Below, in pieces: positions 30,266 through 39,060 of a stretch of DNA of 64,000 nt. Every line of letters begins with the position of its first letter. Positions within the stretch are counted from its first letter, which is position 1. The translations under genes were made by a program, and so were the position numbers. The stretch covers positions 1,085,581 to 1,149,580 of the forward strand of contig NZ_BMWC01000001.1 of the NCBI RefSeq assembly GCF_014651035.1. Direction: 5' to 3'. The notes under the pieces are model-generated. The model was given only the letters and a program-made list of their open reading frames with translations. It was not told where the DNA came from and searched no databases. The stretch is from Streptomyces lomondensis (lineage in GTDB: Bacteria > Actinomycetota > Actinomycetes > Streptomycetales > Streptomycetaceae).

Positions 30266-32188
30266 TCAGCTCAGCCCGCCGACCGAACGCCCGTCCTCCA
30301 GCGTGCCCTTCAGCTCGGCCCGCGCGCCCTGCTCGGCCGGCACGGTCAGCAGACTGCCCTGCGCCGACCCGTCGACCCCGCCCGTCGCCCGGATCGACGC
30401 CGTCTCCCGGCTGCCGGCGGCCAGTAGATACCAGCCGCCCGCCTCCGACTTCCACAGCACCCCGGCCAGCACATGCGGGTCACGCGCCCCGCACGCCGCG
30501 ACGTTCTCGGCCTTCGCCGCCACCGCCCCGTACCTCCCGCCCGGCGTGTGGAACTGCGCCAGCACCCGCGCCCCGCCGCCCCGCCAGGTGTCGGCCCGGG
30601 TGCACACCCACGCCGCCGAGCCGCTCGCGTCGGGCAGCGGCTGCTCGTTGAACGCCCAGGCGTTGACGCTCCGCACGCCCGCGGAGCGCACCGTCCCCAG
30701 CGAGCAGGCGAACGGCTGCCAGACGCGCAGCGCCTCGGCACCGGAGGCCTCGCCCGGGGAGCCGGGCCGGCCGGCGGTGAGCCGGGCCGGGACCAGCTCG
30801 CCGAGGTCGGTCAGCAGCCGGGTCCTGCTGCCGTCGGTCACTTGCAGCACGTTCCACGAGGTGCACGGGCCGGACCGCAGGACCGGGCTGGCCAGCGGCG
30901 CGGTCACACCGTCGGTGAGGGCGAGGTCCATCGCGCCGGAGCCCGGCTTCAACAGGTCCCGCTCACCCGCCTTCGCCACCCAAGGGGCCGTCAGATAGCG
31001 GACGTTGCCGTCGGCCCGGCCCAGGACCACCGCACCCGCCTCGGCCCGGCCGGCCCCGTCCACCCGGGCGAAGTCGAGGGCGGCGCCCTGCGTGCCGTCC
31101 TTCGGCTCGGCGTACCGGGCGATGCGCAGACCGTCGTAGAGGATCACCACGCGCGCGGCGTCGACCGTCCCCGCGTACAGCAGCTGGGGCGGTCCGGCCG
31201 GGCCGCCGGACGGGGTGCCGGGCGTGGCCGAGACCTGGACCGTCTCGCCGGGGCGGGCCCAGACGGCCAGGGCGCGGCGCAGCAGGGCCGTGTCACCGGT
31301 GAGGTCGCCGCGGGCCGGCCACACGGAGAAGTCGGTGCGCGCCGAACCGCGCCACGCGGTGGGCGGGACCCGGGTCAGCTTCGCCGGGTCCAGGGCGGCC
31401 TGCGCCGAAGGGTTCCGCGCGTACGGGGGAGCGGCGGCGCCCTCGGGGCCCCAGCCCTCGCCGGGCAGTCCGAGCAGTGCCCCGCACACCAGCAGGGCCG
31501 CCCCGGCGGCCAGCGCGGCCTTCAGGTGCTGACGGCGGCGCATCAGGTCGGTGGGCCGGGCCTGGAGCGAGCAGGGGTCGAACTCGGGGGAGTCGAGCAG
31601 CCCGTACTGCGCGGGGATCCCGCCGGCCTCCAGCAGCGCCCCCTCCGCGTCGGCGACGCCCGCGTCGTTGAGGACCTTGCGCACGTCGTCGTCCGTCAGC
31701 CGCTCCAGCCCGCGCAGCGCGTACGCGGCCCGGGCCGGGCCGGACAGGGTGGACAGCCGCTGGTCCAGGGCGAGTTCGTCGGCGCCGCCGGAGCGCGGGA
31801 ACAGTTTCAGGCCCCACACCTGCGGCAGCACCGGCGGCAGCTGGGACCTCTTGGGCCAGGCCTTGCGCTTCAGCGGCAGCCCGGCCTCCAGCGCCGTGCG
31901 CAGCACCTGGAGACGGACCAGGGTGTAGCCCGGGTCGCCGTGGCGGCCGGTGGACTGGGCCGGGATCATCGGGGCCGGGGTGCGGTTGCGGGGCAGTGCG
32001 CGCTGGGTGAGGGCGTGTGCGGTCACGACGCGCCGGCTGCGGCCCAGCCCTGGTGGCAGCACCAGGTAGGCCAGCCGGACGAGACGCGGGTAGTGCTCGA
32101 CGAGGGCGGCCTCGGCCTGCTCGACGTCGACGACCGGGCCGGCGGTGGCGGGGGGTGCGGGGCGCTGGGCGACATCCTGTGACTGCAC
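30266..32188 (-). CDS. Degenerate ECF-sigma-like protein fused to a membrane anchor and external domain
   Basis: 640 residues from GTG 32188; no strong SD. Residues ~20-70 resemble ECF sigma region 2 (VDVEQAEAALVEHYPRLVRLAYLVLP). Residues ~150-195 resemble region 4 (LSTLSGPARAAYALRGLERLTDDDVRKVLNDAGV), but the helix-turn-helix looks weak. A membrane helix follows (~219-240, KAALAAGAALLVCGALLGLP). The remaining ~400 residues should be outside the cell, with no recognised fold and three to four Cys. The arrangement places sigma-like parts inside and a possible sensor outside. It is 48 bases downstream of the TPR gene on the same strand. Function unknown. Confidence 0.7.
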   Translation of the reverse strand: MQSQDVAQRPAPPATAGPVVDVEQAEAALVEHYPRLVRLAYLVLPPGLGRSRRVVTAHALTQRALPRNRTPAPMIPAQSTGRHGDPGYTLVRLQVLRTALEAGLPLKRKAWPKRSQLPPVLPQVWGLKLFPRSGGADELALDQRLSTLSGPARAAYALRGLERLTDDDVRKVLNDAGVADAEGALLEAGGIPAQYGLLDSPEFDPCSLQARPTDLMRRRQHLKAALAAGAALLVCGALLGLPGEGWGPEGAAAPPYARNPSAQAALDPAKLTRVPPTAWRGSARTDFSVWPARGDLTGDTALLRRALAVWARPGETVQVSATPGTPSGGPAGPPQLLYAGTVDAARVVILYDGLRIARYAEPKDGTQGAALDFARVDGAGRAEAGAVVLGRADGNVRYLTAPWVAKAGERDLLKPGSGAMDLALTDGVTAPLASPVLRSGPCTSWNVLQVTDGSRTRLLTDLGELVPARLTAGRPGSPGEASGAEALRVWQPFACSLGTVRSAGVRSVNAWAFNEQPLPDASGSAAWVCTRADTWRGGGARVLAQFHTPGGRYGAVAAKAENVAACGARDPHVLAGVLWKSEAGGWYLLAAGSRETASIRATGGVDGSAQGSLLTVPAEQGARAELKGTLEDGRSVGGLS

Positions 32189-32236
32189 GTTCAGCAGAAC
32201 GAGCGAATCGTTGGATGGTCACCTGACTGCGGAGCG

Positions 32237-32764
32237 TCAGGCTCCCGGCCGCACCTCGGGCTCCACGAGCAGCCGGGCGTAGTTCGCCATCGAGCGCTGG
32301 TAGCGCGGCAGGTGCGGGGCCAGGGCGCCCAGCGCCAGCGACAGCGCCTCGCGGTCGCGGCCCAGGCTGGACAGACACAGGGCGAGACAGGCGCGCACGG
32401 CGTCGTCCAGCTCGTCGGACGGCGCGTCCAGTTCGGCTTCGAGCAGCTTGACGCCCTCCTCGGCCTGCCCGATGTTCCGCAGTGAGCTGGCCAGCTGGAT
32501 CTTCGTCCGGCGGGTCTTGTAGGGGCTGACGTCGGCGAGTCCGCGCGCCAGCGCCTCGCGGTACAGCCGGACCGCCTGGTCCGGGTGGCCCGTGGAGTCG
32601 AAGGCACAGGCCTGCTCGAACGGCCCGAGCGGGCTGTCCTCGGGCAGCTCGGCGACGAGGGCGTCGACGTCGGCGCGGAAGCGGGCCTCGTCCTCCGCGG
32701 TTTCCGCGTACTCGTCGAACCGGTCCCACAGGGCGGTCACGCGATCTTCCCAGTCCTGGTTCAC
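32237..32764 (-). CDS. Tetratricopeptide repeat protein
   Basis: 175 residues from GTG 32764 (VNQDWEDRVTALWDRFDEY), with GAGGG eight bases upstream; an open frame extends further but without coding character. Helix-turn-helix TPR-like units run from ~50 onward: PFEQACAFDSTGHPDQAVRLYREALARGL, TKIQLASSLRNIGQAEEGVKLLEAEL, and DDAVRACLALCLSSLGRDREALSLAL. It is likely a cytosolic adaptor. It precedes the sigma-like membrane protein by 48 bases, so the two may form one unit. The divergent gene encodes a small lipoprotein. Confidence 0.8.
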   Translation of the reverse strand: MNQDWEDRVTALWDRFDEYAETAEDEARFRADVDALVAELPEDSPLGPFEQACAFDSTGHPDQAVRLYREALARGLADVSPYKTRRTKIQLASSLRNIGQAEEGVKLLEAELDAPSDELDDAVRACLALCLSSLGRDREALSLALGALAPHLPRYQRSMANYARLLVEPEVRPGA

Positions 32765-32911
32765 CGGCCCACCCTCGCACAGGAGCGCCCCCGGAGGCAG
32801 CGGAATTTTGAGCAGCGGGGGCTCCGCGGCCGTATCGAAGGCGAGAGCCTGTTGCCAGGGCTCCGTGCGGCATGCGTCCGGACCGTGCCGTGACAAGGAC
32901 CGGAGGAACAG

Positions 32912-33343
32912 ATGAGGGTGACCCGACCGATGCTCGCGCTGAGCGGCGCGGTGGCGATACTGGCGCTGGCCGGCTGCGGATCCGGCGGCAAGGACGAGGC
33001 GGCCGTTCCGAAGGCGGTGACCGGCAGCCTGGAGCACATCGCGGCCGAGGCCGAGTGCGAGCCGAACATGCAGACCGACGCCGACACCATCCGCCAGGCC
33101 ATCTGCAAGAAGGGCAAGGAGAAGTACGTCCTCGCCACCTTCGCCACCGACCGCGGCCAGCGCGAGTGGCTGAACAGCGCCAAGGACTACGGCGGCTACT
33201 ACCTCGTCGGCCGCAAGTGGGTCGCCGTCGGCGAGGAGAAGACGGTCACGGCCCTGCAGAGCACGCTCGGCGGGACCATGGAAGAGGGCTCCGAGCACAT
33301 GAACCCCGGTGGCAGCCACAACAGCGGCAGCCACCACGGCTGA
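32912..33343 (+). CDS. Small secreted lipoprotein of unknown function
   Basis: 143 residues from ATG 32912 with GGAGGAAC upstream. The signal peptide ends in a lipobox (LALAGC, Cys22), followed by the flexible GSGGKDEAA linker. The mature domain has two further Cys (EAECEPNMQTDADTIRQAICKKG), probably a disulfide, and ends in a Gly/Ser/His-rich tail (NPGGSHNSGSHHG) that could bind metal. It has its own strong terminator. No family recognised. Confidence 0.82.
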   Translation: MRVTRPMLALSGAVAILALAGCGSGGKDEAAVPKAVTGSLEHIAAEAECEPNMQTDADTIRQAICKKGKEKYVLATFATDRGQREWLNSAKDYGGYYLVGRKWVAVGEEKTVTALQSTLGGTMEEGSEHMNPGGSHNSGSHHG

Positions 33344-33366
33344 CCGCGCGGAGCCCGGGCAAGCGA

Positions 33367-33398
33367 AAGCCGGCGGTGGGAATTCCCACCGCCGGCTT
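33367..33398. terminator. Bidirectional terminator between lipoprotein and DUF1996 genes
   Basis: A fully self-complementary 32-base palindrome: AAGCCGGCGGTGGG (33367-33380), AATT, and CCCACCGCCGGCTT (33385-33398). It lies between convergent genes. Confidence 0.9.
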
Positions 33399-33413
33399 CC
33401 TACTGGGTGAGGA

Positions 33414-34976
33414 CTACTGGCAGTCCTCGCCGTTGTTGATGCACTGGACCATCTCGTTCATCACGTTCTCGTCGAAGAAGTTGATGAAGTCGTTGTGGTC
33501 GGTGATCGGCTTGTGCAGCTGCTCCGGGAAGGAGTCGATCGCGAACGCGTTCTGCACCTGCCCGTTGTTGATCTGCGGCGCCGGGACGTCGTAGACCAGG
33601 CGGACCTGGAGCTGGGGGATGGCCTGGAAGCCGTTCGAGCAGCTGCCGTCCGCCTCCACGAAGTCCACGTGGGTGCGGTGGTTGGCGCTGTCGATGTTCT
33701 GGCCGTCCCAGCAGCTCTGGAAGTTGGACGTCCGCACCACGCTGCTGCCCTCGGGGCAGATCGGGTACTTGTCCGTCACCTGCCGGTCCTCGAAGCCGGT
33801 GCAGCTCCAGGACGTGTTGGCGTTGTTCAGGCCGTTGGTGAAGGACTTGGCGTCACCGGTGATGATGCGCAGGGCCTTCGGCATCGCGACGACGTCGCTC
33901 GTCCGGTTGCCGACGAACTTCAGCTGCGCCTCGGTCGGCTCGACGATCTTGCCGACGTTGCCGTCCTGGCCGCCGCCCGGCTGGCCCTGGTCGATGTCCT
34001 GCGTACCGTCCTGGACACGGATGACCGGCCAGAAGTACGAGGACTTGTCACCCTGGTTCTGGCAGGTCGTCTCGGCGTTCGCCAGGTCCTCGTCGCTCGC
34101 GAAGGCGTTGTTGCTCTGGTTGCCGACGTAGTCGTGCTGGTGCTGGGCGCCGTTGGAGACGCCGGGCGCCACGATCACGTTGTCGGAGTTGCGGTTCTCG
34201 TTCTCGTTGGTGCCGCAGTTCGTGGTGAACGAGCCCGTGGAACCGGAGTCGCCGTTCGCGGCGAGGCCGTTCGGCAGGTTGCGGGAGTTCGGCTGGACGT
34301 CCTCGATGTTGATGAAGTCCGCCGCCGCCGGGCCGTTGCCGGCCTGCCCGCCGTTGCCGCCCTGGCCCTGGTCCTGACCCTGGTCCTGGCCGTTGTCCTG
34401 GCCCTGGTCCTGACCGCCGTCGTTGTTCTGGCCGCCGTCGTTCTGCCCGTCGTTGTTCTGCCCGTCGCCGTTCTGACCGCCGCCGGCCTGGCCGTCGTTG
34501 GTGTTCGCGTCGGCGGCCATGCCCTTGCACTCGGCCAGCTGCTCGAGGTTGCCCGGGGCCTGTCCGCCCACCCGCCGGATGTTGATGCCGATCCGGTCGA
34601 TGGCCGCGACTCGCTTCGACTTCAGCGGGCCCAGGATGGCGTTGTTGACGAAGCCCGAGTCACCGGCCTGGGCCTGACGCGTGGAGGCGAGCCGGGAGTA
34701 GGCCTCGCTGATCTGCTTGTCGAGGTTGGCCAGCTCCTTGTCCACCCCCTGGCGAGCACCCTCCGGCACGTCGGTCAGCTGCTGCCCTACGTCCGGACAC
34801 TGGATCGTGGCGATCTGCGCGCCCGCGGACTTCGTCTGGTTCGCCGAGTTCTCCTCGTGCGCCGAAGCATAGAAGTTTGCCCAGATCAGCCCGCCCCCAC
34901 CGAGCGCTAGGGCCGCCGATGCGGCAATGGCCTTGGTGGCCAGCGGCGTACGGCGTTTTCTTGTGTTGCGTCCCAT
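33414..34976 (-). CDS. Large secreted DUF1996 protein with Gln/Asn/Gly-rich linker
   Basis: 520 residues from ATG 34976 with GAGGAG five bases upstream. Signal peptide or anchor 1-~38 ([21 protein letters not shown]). Residues ~45-150 are a helical N-terminal part. Residues ~159-216 are a low-complexity linker of [11 protein letters not shown] repeats. The DUF1996 domain follows (~220-490: [77 protein letters not shown]). DUF1996 is found in secreted actinobacterial and fungal proteins; its activity is not known, but conserved His/Asp/Cys suggest an extracellular enzyme or wall-binding protein. Confidence 0.88.
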   Translation of the reverse strand: MGRNTRKRRTPLATKAIAASAALALGGGGLIWANFYASAHEENSANQTKSAGAQIATIQCPDVGQQLTDVPEGARQGVDKELANLDKQISEAYSRLASTRQAQAGDSGFVNNAILGPLKSKRVAAIDRIGINIRRVGGQAPGNLEQLAECKGMAADANTNDGQAGGGQNGDGQNNDGQNDGGQNNDGGQDQGQDNGQDQGQDQGQGGNGGQAGNGPAAADFINIEDVQPNSRNLPNGLAANGDSGSTGSFTTNCGTNENENRNSDNVIVAPGVSNGAQHQHDYVGNQSNNAFASDEDLANAETTCQNQGDKSSYFWPVIRVQDGTQDIDQGQPGGGQDGNVGKIVEPTEAQLKFVGNRTSDVVAMPKALRIITGDAKSFTNGLNNANTSWSCTGFEDRQVTDKYPICPEGSSVVRTSNFQSCWDGQNIDSANHRTHVDFVEADGSCSNGFQAIPQLQVRLVYDVPAPQINNGQVQNAFAIDSFPEQLHKPITDHNDFINFFDENVMNEMVQCINNGEDCQ

Positions 34977-35179
34977 GGAACTCCTCTGACTTCCTTTTTC
35001 GGGGGCATCGAGGCGCCCGACAGGAGTGAAGCGGCTCCCTTCCATACGGAGGGCGTCCCAGGGGTGTTCAGATGTCTCGGAAATCGATGCGAGATTCGTG
35101 AGGGCTCTGTGTTCTCAACAGTCCCTTTGGTACCGGGAGTTGTGGATCACCCACGGTGGGTAAGGCGACCCGTCCGGTT

Positions 35180-35833
35180 TCATCGGCCGTGGTCGAGATA
35201 CGCGAGAACCGCCAGCACGCGCCGGTTGTCGTCGTCCGAGACCTCAAGGCCCAGTTTGGCGAAGATGTTGGCGGTGTGCTTGGCGATCGCCCGTTCCGTC
35301 ACGACCAGCTTCCCGGCGATCGCCGCGTTGGACCGGCCCTGCGCCATCAGCTCCAGCACCTCCCGCTCCCGGGGCGTCAGCCGCGCCAGCGGCCGGTCGT
35401 CGCCCGACTGCCGCGCCAGCAACTGCTGGATGACCTGCGGATCCATCGCCGTGCCCCCGGCGGCGACCCGCCGTACGGCGTCCACGAACTGCTCGGCGTC
35501 GAACACCCGGTCCTTCAGCAGATAGCCGATCCCGCCGGTGCCGTCGGCGAGCAGCTCACGCGCGTACAGCTGCTCCACGTGCTGGGAGAGCACCAGCACC
35601 GGCAGTCCGGGCCGCCTCCTGCGGGCATCGAGCGCGCACTGCAGCCCCTCGTCGGTGTGGGTGGGCGGTAGCCGTACGTCGACCACGGCGACGTCCGGGT
35701 CCAGCTCGGCCAGCGCGGCGGCCAGTTCGGGCCCGGACTCGACGGCCGCCGCGATCTCGAAGCCGTGCGCCTGCAGCAGCCGGACGAGTCCGTCGCGCAG
35801 CAGGAACAGGTCTTCGGCCAGGACTACGCGCAA
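35180..35833 (-). CDS. NarL/LuxR-family response regulator
   Basis: 217 residues if started at TTG 35833, which has GGAG five bases upstream and overlaps the kinase stop codon by 10 bases. No ATG or GTG gives a family-like N-terminus (LRVVLAEDLFLLRDGLVRLL). The receiver has acidic ED7-8, phospho-acceptor Asp52 (VVDVRLPP) and Lys in YLLKDRV. The C-terminus is a LuxR helix-turn-helix (LTPREREVLELMAQGRSNAAIAGKLVVTERAIAKHTANIFAKLGL). Partner of the overlapping histidine kinase. The target genes are unknown; no adjacent transporter points to a signal. Confidence 0.9.
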   Translation of the reverse strand: MRVVLAEDLFLLRDGLVRLLQAHGFEIAAAVESGPELAAALAELDPDVAVVDVRLPPTHTDEGLQCALDARRRRPGLPVLVLSQHVEQLYARELLADGTGGIGYLLKDRVFDAEQFVDAVRRVAAGGTAMDPQVIQQLLARQSGDDRPLARLTPREREVLELMAQGRSNAAIAGKLVVTERAIAKHTANIFAKLGLEVSDDDNRRVLAVLAYLDHGR

Positions 35834-37083
35834 GGGATCTCCATGGTGACCATGGTGGGACCGCCCGCGGGACTGCTGACGGCCAGGACGCCGTCGAATG
35901 TACCGAGTCGCCGCTCGACCCCGGCCAGTCCCGAACCGGCCCCGATCACCGCGCCGCCCCTGCCGTTGTCGGTGACGGTCGCCCGCAGCATGCCGTCCGC
36001 CTGGTGCACGTCGATCCAGATCCGGTCGGCGCCGGAGTGCTTCACGGCGTTGGTGAGCACCTCGCTCACGGCGAAGTACGCGGCGGACTCCACGGGCGCC
36101 TCCGCCCGCCCGGGCAGATCCACGCTCACCTCGGTGGCCACCGGCAGCCGCAGCGCCAGCGCCCGTACGGCGTCGCCCAGGCCGCGCTCGGCGAGGACCG
36201 GCGGGTGGATGCCGCGCACCAGCTCGCGCAGCTCGGTCAGCGCCTCCACCGAGGACTTCCGGGCCTGCGCGATCAGCTCCTTGGCCTGGGCCGGGTCCTT
36301 GTCGAGGAGCGCCTCGATGGTGCCGAGGTCCATGCCGACGGCGACCAGCCGGGCCTGCGCCCCGTCGTGCAGGTCCCGCTCGATGCGCCGCAGCTCGGCG
36401 GCGGAGGCGTCGACCGCGTCGCGCCGCGTCTCGGTCAGCACCCGCACCCGCTCGGCCAGTTCCCCCTGGTTGCTGCCGAGCACCGCCCGGGTGAGCCGGA
36501 AGTGGACGGCCAGCAGGCGCGGGGTGAAGACGTGCGCGAAGAAGAGCAGGACCAGGCCCAGGGCCGCCGCGCCGAGCGCGGACGCCTGCCCGGTGACCGG
36601 TACGAACCCGTACCAGTACCCGTCGGGGAAGACCCGCCACAGCCCGGCCGCGATCGCGAACCCCTCCAGCGGATAGAAGAGCAGGACCGCCGGCAGCAGC
36701 GCGGTGACGAACCCCGCGGTCATGTCGACCGGCAGCCACCTCAGGTCCCGCCAGGTCGCCGGGTCGCGCAGCAGCGCGAAGGTGCGGGTCCACGGATTGG
36801 CGCTGAGGGGCAGCGGCCGGTACGCCGGGGGTATCCGCACCCCGCCCCACTCGGCCGCGAGCACCCGCCGCCAGTTCGCGAACGCCCGCACCCCCGCCAG
36901 GACGTGCGGCGTCGTCACGAGCCCGACCCCGATCGGGATGAGCCCGATGGAGACCAGGGACAGGCAGAAGCAGAGCACCGCCCCCGGCAGGCTGACGAGG
37001 GCCAGTGCCAGCCCCCGCACCGCGGCGAGCCCGATGCCCCGCCCTTTCGTACGCCTGTTGCCGCTCTTCGTGTCGATGGTCAT
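35824..37083 (-). CDS. NarL-type sensor histidine kinase
   Basis: 419 residues from ATG 37083 (MTIDTKSGNRRTKGRG). About four membrane helices in the first 200 residues surround a 'putative sensor' type domain without a large extracellular loop. The HisKA_3 helix has the phospho-acceptor in RIERDLHDGAQARLVAVGMDLG (His ~239), followed by an HATPase domain (EVLTNAVKHSGADRIWIDV, VTDNGRGGAVIGAGSGLAGVERRLG). It passes phosphate to the response regulator whose start overlaps its end. Sensors of this design often detect membrane or envelope state, but the signal is not shown. Confidence 0.92.
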   Translation of the reverse strand: MTIDTKSGNRRTKGRGIGLAAVRGLALALVSLPGAVLCFCLSLVSIGLIPIGVGLVTTPHVLAGVRAFANWRRVLAAEWGGVRIPPAYRPLPLSANPWTRTFALLRDPATWRDLRWLPVDMTAGFVTALLPAVLLFYPLEGFAIAAGLWRVFPDGYWYGFVPVTGQASALGAAALGLVLLFFAHVFTPRLLAVHFRLTRAVLGSNQGELAERVRVLTETRRDAVDASAAELRRIERDLHDGAQARLVAVGMDLGTIEALLDKDPAQAKELIAQARKSSVEALTELRELVRGIHPPVLAERGLGDAVRALALRLPVATEVSVDLPGRAEAPVESAAYFAVSEVLTNAVKHSGADRIWIDVHQADGMLRATVTDNGRGGAVIGAGSGLAGVERRLGTFDGVLAVSSPAGGPTMVTMEIPCA

Positions 37084-37142
37084 GGCGTCAGTCTGGCCTA
37101 GCGGAGGGGCGGGGACACGGGGCCGGGACACCCGGTCAGGGG

Positions 37143-37176
37143 GTGGTGCTACCTACACCGTGGTGCTACCTACACC
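37143..37176. repeat. 17-bp tandem duplication over the epimerase stop codon
   Basis: GTGGTGCTACCTACACC occurs twice head to tail (37143-37159 and 37160-37176). The second copy contains the stop codon of the epimerase gene (37170-37172). Confidence 0.9.
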
Positions 37177-38186
37177 CCCGCGGCCCCGCCGGCCGCGAGC
37201 ACCTTCGCTTCCGCCTCCGGGTCGAGCCCCTTGCACGACCGGTCGGGGCGCAGCGGTGCCGTGCCGCCGATGTCCTGGAGCCAGCTCCAGGTGTCGGCCA
37301 CGGTCTCCTCGACGGGCCGGCAGCTCAGCCCCGCCGCGACGGCCCGGGAGACGTCCGCGCTGTGCAGGGCGTCGTGCAGGTCGCTGCCCGGCGGCACCCA
37401 CACCGGCAGCTCGGTCCACGGTTCGATGCCCGCCCGGAGGATCACCTCCGGGTCGGTCCACCGGAGTTCGGCCGCCCCGCCGGTGACCCGCGCACAGGCG
37501 TCCAGCAACTCGCCCATGGTGGTGTGCCCCTGAGGGCTGATCAGGTTGTACGGCCCGCTCAGCTCGCGCTCCGCCGCGTGCAGGATCCACTCGGCGAGGT
37601 CACGGACGTCCACGTACTGCAGGGGCAGCTCGCGCGGGCCCGGGGCCAGCACGGGGCCGCCGCGCGCCATCCGGTCCAGCCACCAGGGCAGCCGGCCGAC
37701 GTTCTCGTACGGGCCGAGGAGCAGCCCGGCCCGCACGAGCACCGACCGGTCCTCGCCGAAGGCGTCCAGGACGGCCAGTTCACCGCCCCGCTTGTCCCGC
37801 GGGTAGTCGGTCTGGTCCGCGTCGGCCGACGCGCCCTCCACCAGGGGCGCGTCCTCGCCGTACCCGGCGGGCGGGGCCCACGCGTACACCGAGCAGCTCG
37901 ACACGTACACGTACCGGCGGGCGCGGCCCCGCAGCAGCCGCGCCGCGTCCCGCACCGCGTAGGGCGCCGCCGACCAGGTGTCGACGACGACGTCCCACTC
38001 GCCCGGGTCCGCGGCGAGGGCGGCCAGCCCGTCGGGCGCGGTGCGGTCGCCGTGCAGCGACCGCACGCCCGGCGGCGCCTCGTGCCGCCCCCGGTGGAAG
38101 ACGGTCACCTCCCAGCCCCGCGCCAGTGCCGCCGCCACGACGGGCCGCCCCGCGAACTCCGTACCACCCAGCATCAGAAGCCTCAT
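37170..38186 (-). CDS. NAD(P)-dependent epimerase/reductase, extended SDR family
   Basis: 338 residues from ATG 38186. A Rossmann nucleotide-binding motif of the GGTxFxG type opens the protein (MRLLMLGGTEFAGRPVVAAAL). VYVSSCSVYAW holds the Ser and Tyr region, and the active-site Lys is expected in TDYPRDKRGGE (YxxxK). This is the 'isoflavone reductase/epimerase-like' group often annotated as NAD-dependent epimerase. The substrate is unknown. It lies alone between the two-component system and the GlnRII-like regulator; a 17-bp duplication spans its stop codon. Confidence 0.87.
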   Translation of the reverse strand: MRLLMLGGTEFAGRPVVAAALARGWEVTVFHRGRHEAPPGVRSLHGDRTAPDGLAALAADPGEWDVVVDTWSAAPYAVRDAARLLRGRARRYVYVSSCSVYAWAPPAGYGEDAPLVEGASADADQTDYPRDKRGGELAVLDAFGEDRSVLVRAGLLLGPYENVGRLPWWLDRMARGGPVLAPGPRELPLQYVDVRDLAEWILHAAERELSGPYNLISPQGHTTMGELLDACARVTGGAAELRWTDPEVILRAGIEPWTELPVWVPPGSDLHDALHSADVSRAVAAGLSCRPVEETVADTWSWLQDIGGTAPLRPDRSCKGLDPEAEAKVLAAGGAAGV

Positions 38187-38292
38187 GCCACCGACTCTGC
38201 CGGGTGGGGCGGCGCGACGGAACGAGGATCTGCTGTCAGCAGACGGCCGGGTGGGGAGGCGGGTGTGCGCGGGGCGCGTCCCGGGGTGGGGG

Positions 38293-38907
38293 TCAGTTCC
38301 CCGTCGGCGGCACGTACTTGTAGCCGACGCGGCGCACCGTCCGGATCGCGGCGCGGTGCTCGGGGCCCAGCTTGCGGCGCAGCCGGGCGATGTGGACGTC
38401 GACCGTACGGCCGTCGCCCACGTGCCCGTAGCCCCACACCGTGCCGACCAGCTGGTCGCGGGTGTGCACCCGGCCCGGGTGCGCCACCAGGTGGGCGAGC
38501 AGCTCGAACTCCAGGTACGTGAGGTCGAGCGGCCGGCCGGCCACCTCGGCGGTGCGCTGCACGGTGTCGACGCGGATCAGGGGCGCGCCGCCCCGCTCGC
38601 GCCCGGACGCGGGTCCGGATTCGGGGCCGGTTTCGGGGCCGACGGCCTCCGGCCGGTCCGGCACCGCCACCGGGAACGGCGGCTGCTGGTCGGCCGGGAC
38701 GAGCACCAGGTAGCCGATCATCGGCGGCTGCCCCGGCAGGGTGGGCAGGGTGTGCTGCGGCGCCGGCAGCCAGGTGGCACCCGGAGGCAGCAGATCCGCG
38801 ACCGTCACCACCTCGTCCCGGTCGACGGCACGCAGCCGTTGCCGAGGGCCGTGGGTCGCGGGGGAGTCGAGGGGAGCGGTGGTGGACAGAGAACGAGGGG
38901 TCGCCAT
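38293..38907 (-). CDS. OmpR/PhoB-type winged-helix regulator, GlnRII-like (no receiver domain)
   Basis: 204 residues from ATG 38907. Residues ~110-200 are a complete OmpR winged helix (LDLTYLEFELLAHLVAHPGRVHTRDQLVGTVWGY, TVDVHIARLRRKLG, IRTVRRVGYKYVPP). The N-terminal ~105 residues are Pro/Gly rich and show no receiver fold or phospho-acceptor Asp. In S. coelicolor the GlnR paralogue GlnRII is encoded close to glnII and binds GlnR boxes upstream of glnA, glnII and amtB. Position three genes from glnII and the domain type make this a good candidate for the same gene. A general OmpR-type regulator is the alternative. Confidence 0.7.
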   Translation of the reverse strand: MATPRSLSTTAPLDSPATHGPRQRLRAVDRDEVVTVADLLPPGATWLPAPQHTLPTLPGQPPMIGYLVLVPADQQPPFPVAVPDRPEAVGPETGPESGPASGRERGGAPLIRVDTVQRTAEVAGRPLDLTYLEFELLAHLVAHPGRVHTRDQLVGTVWGYGHVGDGRTVDVHIARLRRKLGPEHRAAIRTVRRVGYKYVPPTGN

Positions 38908-38913
38908 GAGAGG

Positions 38914-39060
38914 TCAGCTCTTTCGCGCGAGGAGGTCGTCTGGGAGGTCGACGGCCGCGAGTTCGTGGTCGGGCTCGCCGAGGGACGTACGCGGTTCGCG
39001 CTGGCCGAAGGCCGGGGTGTACGGCGTCAGCGGGCCGGCGCGTTCGTCGCGCGGCAACAC
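38914..39060 (-). CDS. Possible small protein (or 3' half of a frameshifted gene), 48 residues
   Basis: GTG 39060 to the stop at 38914-38916, ending 7 bases before the regulator's ATG. Reads VLPRDERAGPLTPYTPAFGQ... to DLPDDLLARKS, with high GC in third codon positions over its whole length. It overlaps the 40-residue frame in another phase. Removing two bases from the GTGTGT run near 39057-39062 would join both frames into one 77-residue protein. There is no SD, which favours the joined reading. No family recognised. Confidence 0.4.
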   Translation of the reverse strand: MLPRDERAGPLTPYTPAFGQREPRTSLGEPDHELAAVDLPDDLLARKS

